A stretch of 6,870 nt of DNA. Origin: an uncultured Flammeovirgaceae bacterium (GTDB taxonomy: Bacteria; Bacteroidota; Bacteroidia; Cytophagales; Cyclobacteriaceae). The position numbers and the translations under genes are program-made. The notes beneath the pieces are model-generated. The model worked only from the letters and a program-made list of their open reading frames with translations. It made no database searches and had not been told where the DNA came from. Below are positions 1 to 6,600 of this stretch, piece by piece. The stretch covers positions 1-6,870 of the forward strand of contig CAKZPJ010000461.1 of the NCBI GenBank assembly GCA_937138955.1, given 5' to 3'. Position 1 is the stretch's first letter. The number at the start of each line of letters is the position of its first letter.

Positions 1-167
1 ACGAATTGGTGGATGCAGCGGTTTACTATCAAGTAGATAAGTTCCGTATTCAAGTAAATGTGAATAATGTGTTGGATAAAACCCACTGGGTAGGTGGTTA
101 CGACTACATTCGAGCCTTTCCCGGTGCTCCTCGCAATGTGATGACGACTGTTTCTTATACTTTCTAA
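1..167 (+). CDS. TonB-dependent siderophore receptor, C-terminal end (partial)
   Basis: Only the last ~54 codons are present; the first complete codon begins at base 3 and the gene is cut by the left edge. The reading frame shows alternating-hydrophobicity beta-strands, the motif VNNVLDKTHW (the NVxNLxDK region of late barrel strands), then PGAPRNV, and ends in VSYTF. The G-x-PR motif followed by a last strand ending in aromatic Phe is typical of the final strands of TonB-dependent siderophore receptors, the terminal Phe being the usual outer-membrane barrel assembly signal. Such receptors import ferric siderophores across the outer membrane using TonB/ExbBD energy. The stop lies two bases before the next start, and the PepSY neighbour supports an iron role. 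The substrate cannot be told from this fragment. Confidence 0.88.
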   Translation, partial: ELVDAAVYYQVDKFRIQVNVNNVLDKTHWVGGYDYIRAFPGAPRNVMTTVSYTF

Positions 168-169
168 CA

Positions 170-1474
170 ATGATGAAGCTCAATAGGAAAAAGCTGTTCA
201 AAATTCATAGCTGGATTGGTATCAAGCTCAGCGTGCTGTTCTTTATCGTGTGCTTCTCAGGTACCTTGGCAACGCTAAGTCACGAGATGGACTGGCTGTT
301 TATTCCTGAAATGCGAGCTACACCTCAAATCGAACTGGCGCCTCGTAACGAAATAGCAGCGAATATTTACGAGGCTTTCCCCGACGGAACAATTGCGTAC
401 TGGCAAACGCTAGAAGAACCTTATTTATGCAATATCATTCATTTAATGCAAGATGGACAACGCCGCTACTTGTTCGCTAATCCGTATACCGGCGAGGTTC
501 AGGGCATTGCTAACCTTACTTTCCAACGGTTCTTCCGCGATCTACATTATTATCTATTTATCCCATTCCAAATTGGCCACTTCACCGTGTTAGTCTTTGG
601 GTTTATGTTGCTAATTTCGCTATTGACTGCCTTGTACTTCTACAAGAATTGGTACCAAAAGCTCTTTGAGCTAAAGACTGGAAAAGGTGCCGTTGTATTT
701 TTCCGTAGCCTACATCGGCTTGTGGGGGTTTGGTCAGTGCCGTTTACCCTGTTGTTTTCCGTAACTGGAATCTGGTACTTCGTAGAACGAGCGAACGTGG
801 GGGGAGTCTCTGACATTGCGAATACTCAAGCACCTCAGTTAGAGTATCCCGTTGCGGATTCAGCCGCTTTTGCCCAAATACATCGTACAATTGATTATGA
901 CCAAGCAGTGATAGTGGCTCAGAAAGAAATTACAGGATTAACCGTAAAAGATATTCTCCCCCCCGCCAATCCTCAATCAGCACTGTATCTCACCGGAGAA
1001 AGCAATGAGCCACTGGTGCGTAACCGTGCCAATCGAGTCTACCTGCACCCGATTACTTTTGAAGTACTGAAAGTGCAGCAAGCCAATGCCTTACCAACAG
1101 TCACTTGGCTCAATGATATTGCCGACCCCATTCACTTTGGTAACTGGGGCGGATTTGCTACCAAAGTTATCTGGTTCTTATTCGGCTTAGGAATTTCTTC
1201 GTTAGTACTCACTGGTATCTGGATTAGTCAGAAACGCAAGGTGAAAGGGGTAGCCCGAATTCAGGCGCAAAAATTGGGCTACTGGAAGTACGTAAATTGG
1301 GCTATCTACGGAGTGATGCTCGGGTTTATGTACACCACATTGGTTACACGCTATCAGGTTTCATTCACTGCTTTATTACTGATTACCACCGGCTGGACTA
1401 TTTTTATTGGGGTAGCTTGGTATATTTTTGAATACCACCTGAATAAAGTTGTGAAACGGGAATTAGTGCATTAA
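170..1474 (+). CDS. PepSY-associated transmembrane protein, probable siderophore-iron reductase partner
   Basis: A 434-residue inner-membrane protein of the PepSY-associated TM family (PepSY_TM). It opens with the signature KIHSWIGIKLSV and a first membrane helix (~18-36), then SHEMDW. A periplasmic PepSY-like segment (~45-120) follows, with membrane helices near 136-158 and 185-206. The second is preceded by FRSLHRLVGVW and contains SVTGIWYF. A second periplasmic region (~210-325) ends in DPIHFGNWGG, followed by helices at ~332-353, 375-393 and 398-420. Conserved-looking histidines are H13, H38, H126, H182 and H322; in the relative FoxB, helix-associated histidines bind heme and the protein takes part in reductive release of siderophore iron, so a similar role is inferred. 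Start: two Met codons sit in tandem (170 and 173) and either could be used. No Shine-Dalgarno is visible, and the two-base gap after the receptor stop suggests translational coupling. Length and ends look complete. Confidence 0.88.
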   Translation: MMKLNRKKLFKIHSWIGIKLSVLFFIVCFSGTLATLSHEMDWLFIPEMRATPQIELAPRNEIAANIYEAFPDGTIAYWQTLEEPYLCNIIHLMQDGQRRYLFANPYTGEVQGIANLTFQRFFRDLHYYLFIPFQIGHFTVLVFGFMLLISLLTALYFYKNWYQKLFELKTGKGAVVFFRSLHRLVGVWSVPFTLLFSVTGIWYFVERANVGGVSDIANTQAPQLEYPVADSAAFAQIHRTIDYDQAVIVAQKEITGLTVKDILPPANPQSALYLTGESNEPLVRNRANRVYLHPITFEVLKVQQANALPTVTWLNDIADPIHFGNWGGFATKVIWFLFGLGISSLVLTGIWISQKRKVKGVARIQAQKLGYWKYVNWAIYGVMLGFMYTTLVTRYQVSFTALLLITTGWTIFIGVAWYIFEYHLNKVVKRELVH

Positions 1475-1680
1475 GTATAAAAAGAACAGTTGAACGGTTG
1501 AGTAATTCATTGCAAGTTAGTAGGAATAATACACGTTATGCAGCACTCCTTAGCCATTAAAAAATGGGTGATAGGCAACTGATAACCTAAAAACGGTTTT
1601 TCCGATAAATCGCTAATGATGTTGCATAAATGCAGAGTCGGAGTCTAAAAAAAATTTTCTGTTATTACTATCCGAGTTTA

Positions 1681-1722
1681 AAACTTTACAAAGCTTTCAA
1701 TTGTAAGGTTGATGTAAAGTTT
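1681..1722. repeat. 10-bp perfect inverted repeat in the intergenic region
   Basis: AAACTTTACA at 1681-1690 is perfectly complementary in reverse to TGTAAAGTTT at 1713-1722, separated by 22 bases. It lies ~200 bases beyond the PepSY stop and ~700 before the next confident gene. The long spacer and A+T content argue against a strong terminator. It could be a regulator site, a weak RNA stem, or chance in A+T-rich DNA. Confidence 0.5.
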
Positions 1723-1791
1723 GAAGTATTGTTAAATTACTGTAAGATTAAATTCGTTCGTTTAGATTAGAATAGAGTACTGCTGCCAGAA

Positions 1792-1817
1792 ATAAGATCG
1801 CGTATTTATTATCTTAT
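1792..1817. repeat. 7-bp inverted repeat
   Basis: ATAAGAT (1792-1798) and ATCTTAT (1811-1817) form a 7-bp inverted repeat with a 12-base spacer. A run of seven T follows about 17 bases later (1834-1840), too far away to make a standard intrinsic terminator. The function is unknown and chance is quite possible. Confidence 0.3.
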
Positions 1818-1946
1818 CACACGCACAACGTTGGTTTTTTTGCATGGTATTTCCAGTGTAATTGACGCAATTTCTCATGCAGATTACTTAAATTTCATCG
1901 CAGACCCACCCTACTTTCCAACTAAAATAAACAGGAAGCAACAGCA

Positions 1947-2104
1947 ATGATCTGGGATGTATTCAAGCAAAAAAACACCCTAAAAACCTGTCTAGTCAAG
2001 TAAAAGATAACAAATACCGTATTAGTATAGCAATTTTGCCCAACGATAAGATGGGCTCACGGCTGTTCTCAGCGGAAGTGATAGCTACTATTAAAAGCGA
2101 ATGA
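1947..2104 (+). pseudogene. Very short ORF with a frame break at an A7 run; decayed gene or -1 frameshifted micro-ORF
   Basis: ATG at 1947 is preceded at 8 bases by AGGAAG (1933-1938), the best Shine-Dalgarno-like sequence in the window. The zero frame reads MIWDVFKQKN and stops after 18 codons (TAA 2001-2003). The -1 frame is open through the same area and gives a plausible protein-like string (KYRISIAILPNDK, then MGSRLFSAEVIATIKSE) up to TGA 2102-2104. The frames meet at an A7 run (1969-1975), where the in-frame heptamer A_AAA_AAC (1970-1976) has the classical slippery pattern. A -1 shift there would give ~52 residues. No family was recognised. Beyond the stop, the same -1 frame continues with broken coding-like pieces to 2299 (stops at 2102, 2156, 2189, 2297), which favours a decayed gene. 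A sequencing indel in the homopolymer is a third option. Confidence 0.22.
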
Positions 2105-2196
2105 AAGTGTCAAATAGAGAATTCTTGTCATATTCTTTTCAATGGGTTTTGCCAATAAAAATTGGCACACAAATTTCACTACTATTTTTAGAGTAA
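2101..2196 (+). CDS. Candidate 31-residue micro-ORF, unknown function
   Basis: ATG at 2101 overlaps the TGA of the preceding broken frame as ATGA, the pattern used for translational coupling, and the frame runs 31 codons to TAA 2194-2196. The predicted peptide starts MKVSNREFLSYSFQW and ends with a hydrophobic stretch ISLLFLE. No homology is recognised and the length is well within what chance gives in A+T-rich DNA. A 7-bp hairpin (2150-2167) lies inside it. It is listed because of the overlap and the neighbouring frame, not because coding is shown. Confidence 0.12.
   Translation: MKVSNREFLSYSFQWVLPIKIGTQISLLFLE
2150..2167. repeat. Short perfect hairpin TGCCAAT-AAAA-ATTGGCA
   Basis: A 7-bp stem (2150-2156 with 2161-2167) closes a 4-base AAAA loop. 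This is the tightest hairpin noticed in the gap. The sequence downstream is not an immediate T-tract (the next T-rich run starts ~17 bases later), so it is at best a weak terminator or RNA stem. Confidence 0.35.
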
Positions 2197-2372
2197 TGCA
2201 CGTTCAATAACTACCCGCCATGCTATTAGCATCAGGCAAGAATCACTGATTCCCGACAACTATCGTACGGAAATCCTACCAAAAACACCATTTCCTTAAG
2301 ATTTAGGATGAATACTTACACGACAAAGAAGGGCCTGATTCAGTAGTAACCCACAATTAATTACACTGGAAA

Positions 2373-2380
2373 TATATTTG
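2373..2380 (+). promoter_or_regulatory. Bacteroidota-type -7 promoter box (TATATTTG)
   Basis: TATATTTG matches the TAnnTTTG -7 consensus of the Bacteroidota housekeeping sigma factor exactly. It lies 27 bases before the ATG at 2408, which would place transcription start near 2386 with a short leader of about 20 bases. The partner -33 TTTG element is not clearly present (only an AATTAATTA stretch around 2355-2363), so the call rests on the -7 box and its position. It would drive the PorP/SprF gene and its overlapping cargo gene as one unit. Confidence 0.45.
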
Positions 2381-2407
2381 TCTTAATCTAAAGGCAATAG
2401 CTAGCCT

Positions 2408-3691
2408 ATGAATATCTGGTTACTGGTATTATTATTATTCGCTCATGTATGGGCATTTGCCCAGAGGCCTACCAACAGCCAGTTAGTAATAAATCCCTCC
2501 TTTTATAATCCGGCTTATACGGCTTATCATCAGCGGTCAGAGTTATTACTTGGGTATCAGCAGCAGTGGTTAGGCATCAATGAAGCTCCATCACTAGCCT
2601 CATTTCAGTATGATGCTACTTTCACCCGCCATATTGGGCTGGGCGTACAAGCCACCCGACAGATGGTAGGCCCAATTCAGAATCATCGAGCCAACCTGCT
2701 TTTTGCCTATAAAGTGCCTTTAAGTAAAGAAAGCCATTTAGCCTTTGGCTTATCCGGAGGAATCTCTCAACTCAGTCTCAATAGCCGAGCTACCTACAAC
2801 CCCCTAGACCCTGCCGTTGTCCAACTCAATAATACTTCATTCTCGCCTCAGTTTGCTTTCGGCAGCAGTCTTCAAATTAGTCATTTTAATGTAGGAATAG
2901 CTTTACCGGAGTTACTTCCCACTACTACTGGATTAGCATCAGATATAACCAATAGCAAACCGTATGATCAGCTCGTTGTTAACGTGGATTATCGATTCAC
3001 TTTTCCGGCGGGAAATATTGCACTTCGCCCCTTTCTCCTTTATCATCGCCACCAATCAGTTTCCACAGTTACCGAGGGTGGTAGCTTAATTTACTTTCAG
3101 GATATTGTATTTGCTGGTGGAGGGTATCGCTTAGACTATGGCCCTACTGCATTAGCAGGATTACTGCTCAACGATTTTCGGTTTAGCTATAGATATGAGC
3201 ACCCTACTGCTATAGTCAACCAGATAGGTCAGGGTGGCCACGAAATTCAGCTAAGCTACCGCTTCGTCAAACTAACTTCCAAGAAGAAACCTAAAGAAAA
3301 AAAACCAGATTCTACTTTTACACCTACTCAGCCTAAAGCTGATACCTTAGCTACCGAAGCACCGCCCGTTGAGGAAGAAGTACTGGAGGAACAGCCTCAG
3401 GAAAGCAACCACGCAGTATTTTACCGCGGAGACCATCCGGAAGAATTAGGAGTTGGTTTCTACGTAATTGTAGGCTCATTTCAAAACACTGATTTTGCCC
3501 GACAACAAGCCAGAAAAATAAGTCAGCAGGGGACGTTCACCGGCTTGGGCTACAACAGTGACCGGGCTTACTATTATCTATTTATTTATCGTTCCGATGA
3601 TTTGGAGAAAACCCGGACTGCTAGAAACAAATACCGTCAGGAAGCTCTGTTTCAGGATGCCTGGTTACTGGAAATTAAAGATCGAGAATGA
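2408..3691 (+). CDS. PorP/SprF family T9SS outer-membrane protein with C-terminal SPOR-like domain
   Basis: This 427-residue protein has three parts. A signal peptide (M1-A18, cleavage likely after AFA before Gln19) leads. A PorP/SprF domain (~19-288) begins with the family-typical NPSFYNPAYTAY and YQQQWLGINEAP, continues with alternating beta-strand patterns, and ends in GGHEIQLSYRF. A charged Lys/Pro/Glu-rich linker (~289-348) follows, then a SPOR-like domain (~349-425) starting GFYVIVGSFQN with FARQQARKI, GYNSDRAYYYLFIY and a late WLLEI strand. PorP/SprF proteins serve the type IX secretion system; SprF is needed for secretion of the adhesin SprB. SPOR domains bind denuded peptidoglycan glycan strands, so this protein could tie the outer-membrane complex to the wall (inference). 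Ordinary family members are about 300 residues, so the tail is an addition. ATG 2408 is chosen because it starts the signal peptide; no Shine-Dalgarno is evident. Its stop overlaps the cargo start by ATGA. Confidence 0.9.
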   Translation: MNIWLLVLLLFAHVWAFAQRPTNSQLVINPSFYNPAYTAYHQRSELLLGYQQQWLGINEAPSLASFQYDATFTRHIGLGVQATRQMVGPIQNHRANLLFAYKVPLSKESHLAFGLSGGISQLSLNSRATYNPLDPAVVQLNNTSFSPQFAFGSSLQISHFNVGIALPELLPTTTGLASDITNSKPYDQLVVNVDYRFTFPAGNIALRPFLLYHRHQSVSTVTEGGSLIYFQDIVFAGGGYRLDYGPTALAGLLLNDFRFSYRYEHPTAIVNQIGQGGHEIQLSYRFVKLTSKKKPKEKKPDSTFTPTQPKADTLATEAPPVEEEVLEEQPQESNHAVFYRGDHPEELGVGFYVIVGSFQNTDFARQQARKISQQGTFTGLGYNSDRAYYYLFIYRSDDLEKTRTARNKYRQEALFQDAWLLEIKDRE

Positions 3692-6600
3692 AAGAGTTTC
3701 TTTTAACATATTGCAAAATCAGGTTCTTCGTATTATTCTATCTCCTTCTACTGGCGAGTACTCCGAGCAGTTTTGCCCAGGTGAGTATAATCAACTTCTA
3801 CCCTACTTCCGCAGCCTACTCCGACACGGTATACATTGTAGGAAGCGGCTTCGGAACAACGGCTAACAATCTTGAAGTGCATCTGGGAAGCGGACTGGCC
3901 GAAATAGCCAGTATTGAAGATGCTCTAATAAAAGTGCTGGTTCCCGCTACGTCTACCTTTGGGGAGATTACAGTAACTGATAAAGTAGGCCGACGCACCG
4001 TTAGTGCCACAATCCCCTTCGTGCCAATATATCAAGCAACTTCCTTTACAGTCTCTGAAATAGATAGTACGGATCAAGTCATTGCTGAAGAAGCTGGTCT
4101 GTACGATTTATGTTCCTGTGATTTTGACGGGGATGGCGATCTGGATATCGGCACTGTCAACAACGATGATGCGGCTAAATTTAGCTCAGTTAACGTATTT
4201 AGCAACGGTAGCCTTGACCCCACCTCAGTTAGTTTTGCTCGGGTGCCCGGTAGCTATTTTAACATCAATCAACCTGCCCGAAACATCACTTGTAACGACT
4301 TAAATGGCGATGGTAAACCTGAATTGGTTGTGAGCCAGGGAGGAAATGTAGCAGAGAACCTGTACATCTTCGAGAATACGAGCAGTATATCTCCAGCTAT
4401 CATCAGCTTTAATAGCCCCATTATCATCAGTTCCAATCAGTCTGGTCAGACCAATAGTAACCGCCGATTGAAAATCAGGGATTTGGATGGCGACCATCGC
4501 CCTGAAATTGTAGTTACTAATCAAACCAATAACCTGATCACTATATTCAAAAATCAAAGTGAAAGTGGTAGTATCAGTTTTCCGGCTGATGAGAGGCTAT
4601 TCATCACTCTCCCAGCATTTTCTCTGGGACTAGACATAGCCGATCTAGACAGAGACCAAAAAGCTGATCTTATTGTAGGGGGCAACTTGACCGATCATCT
4701 TTTTGTACTGAAAAATGAAAGTACATCCGGTCAATTACTGTTTAAAAACCCGGTATCTATTCCCGTGAATGGCCAGATTGTTAATGTAGTTAGCGGTGAC
4801 GTTGACGGGGATAGCCAAGCTGATCTAATAGCAACCGATTTTGAAGATGGTGCCATACTCGTTTTTTTGAACCAAAGCACATCTTCAGCGATAAGTTTTG
4901 CCGATGCAGTTAGGATCAATGCCGCCCTACAACCGTGGGGAGTTGACCTAGCCGACATTAGCGGAAATCAGAAGCTCGATATTGTTGCTGCTACGCTCTC
5001 GATCAGTGATCGGGTGGCTATCCTTGTCAACAATTCTACAGTGGGTAGCGTAAATTTTGAATTGGTAAGTGCTGGAAGCACCTCCCGGTTCCGCAACCTT
5101 GGTATTGGAGATTTCAATCTCGATGCTAAGCCCGATATTATTACTACCGAGCAAGATATGGCGGGTAACCAATTTGTAACCCTCATCTCTAATCAGGCTT
5201 GTTTACAGGGAAAGATTTCACCGACAACCCCGCCCGCTATCTGTGAGGCGAATCCAATTACGCTACGAAGCACTATAGGAAAAGGCGTTAGCTACCAGTG
5301 GTACCGCGACGGAATTACCCTAGACGGGAGCGACCAGTCTACGTTGCTGGTGGCCAACGGTGGAGATTATTCGGTAAAAATCACCGACCTTCACTCTAGC
5401 TGCAGCAGCACCTCGGATGAAGTTACCGTGATAGAAGATAGTGGCTCTGTTCCCGACCTGCCAGCAATCACCGCTCCCGCTGCCGTTTGTGAAGGAGAAG
5501 ACCTAATCGTTTCGGTACCGGAAGATGCCAGCCTGACTTATGAATGGACTGGCCCCAATGGTTTTTCCTCTACTGATCCTGGTTTTACCATTCCCTCGGT
5601 TTCTGCTATGCAAGCCGGAGAGTATCAACTAACCGTTACAGAAGGAGTCTGTAAAAGTGAAGCCCGTAGTATATTTATTGAAGTAATTACTTCTTCAGAA
5701 CTAACGGTTGTTGCTCCATCTGGAACAGTACTTTGTCCCGGAAGCACACTTCCGCTTCGCTTGTCTACCACTCCCATTAGCGACATTAGCTGGTACCAGG
5801 ATGGTCAGCCTTTAGGCAGTGAAACTCAAGCTGAGCTGCTTGTTACCCAACCCGGAAGCTACTCGGCCACAGCGATTAATGGTGATGGATGTACTGTTAA
5901 TAGTAAACCGATGGTTGTTGAGGAGCTGTCAATTATGGCCGACTTTTCAGTTAACAATAACGCGGTTTGTATAGGAGAGAAAATAACCTTTACCAGTCAG
6001 AGCGTTGCTCCTGAAGAAGGCATTATTGCCTATGTCTGGGACTGGGGAAATGGCGCGCAAGGGTCAGGACTGGAACGAACGTATACTTATACTGAGGCTG
6101 GAACCTATCAGGTACAACATCTGGTCACTGTAAATGATGGGGAATGTATCAGCTCCGCTCAACAGACCATTGTAGTACAGCCCCTGCCGGTTGCCGAACT
6201 CATAGCATCTGCCCCAGTTCTTTGTGAAGGAGATACAATAACCTTGAGTATTCAGAGTACTGATAACATACTGTGGGATGACAACAGCACCCTGGCGAGA
6301 CGAAGGGTTACGGAAGCCGGAACCTATACTGCTACAATCAGTAATTCGCTAGGATGTAACACAACGCTTACCATAACCTTAGAGCAGGTTCCCCTACCCT
6401 CCGTGAGCATCGAAGCCTTGGGGGAAACGACTATTTCGAGAGGTGATTCAGTACAACTACAGGTCAGTGGCGCAACACACTTTCAGTGGTCTCCATCAGC
6501 AGGACTTAGCGATTCCACCTCAATAACCCCCTTTGCTGCTCCTTCCCGAACTACTACCTATACCGTGACCGGATTTAGCAATAGTGGTTGCAGTAATTCG

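Larger units (their letters stand above)
1475..2407. other. Long intergenic region without a confident gene
   Basis: About 930 bases separate the iron-uptake pair from the T9SS pair. The stretch is visibly richer in A+T than the flanking genes and all frames are broken by frequent stops. Nothing resembling a tRNA, rRNA, transposase or CRISPR repeat was seen. It does hold two inverted repeats (1681-1722 and 1792-1817), a short hairpin (2150-2167), a cluster of very short open frames between 1947 and 2299, and a promoter-like box at 2373-2380; these have their own entries. No classical GC-rich hairpin plus U-tract terminator was found directly behind the PepSY gene. Confidence 0.75.

Noticed and set aside
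1592..1606. AAAAACGGTTTTT as a terminator hairpin
   Set aside because: The stem is only A-T pairs with a 3-base loop and has no stability; it is better seen as A+T-rich chance.
1834..1840. T7 run after a CAACGTTG palindrome as an intrinsic terminator
   Set aside because: The palindrome has no loop and too short a stem, and it lies ~360 bases beyond the PepSY stop.
1862..1896. TTGACG, 17 bases, TACTTA (sigma-70-like) plus TAAATTTC (one mismatch to TAnnTTTG) as a promoter
   Set aside because: The Enterobacteria-style consensus does not apply well to Bacteroidota, the TTG to -7 spacing is off (24 bases), and no confident gene follows.
3558..3866. 102-codon ORF on the + strand overlapping the end of the PorP/SprF gene and the start of the cargo gene
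   Set aside because: It is in another frame of two well-supported genes, has no signal or domain, and the flanking frames carry clear family motifs.
3816..5186. Several 64-85-codon ORFs on the - strand (and one at 4082-4303 +) within the cargo gene
   Set aside because: They are antisense or out-of-frame shadows of the long FG-GAP/Ig reading frame, with low-complexity Ser/Thr/Leu-rich translations and no recognisable domain.
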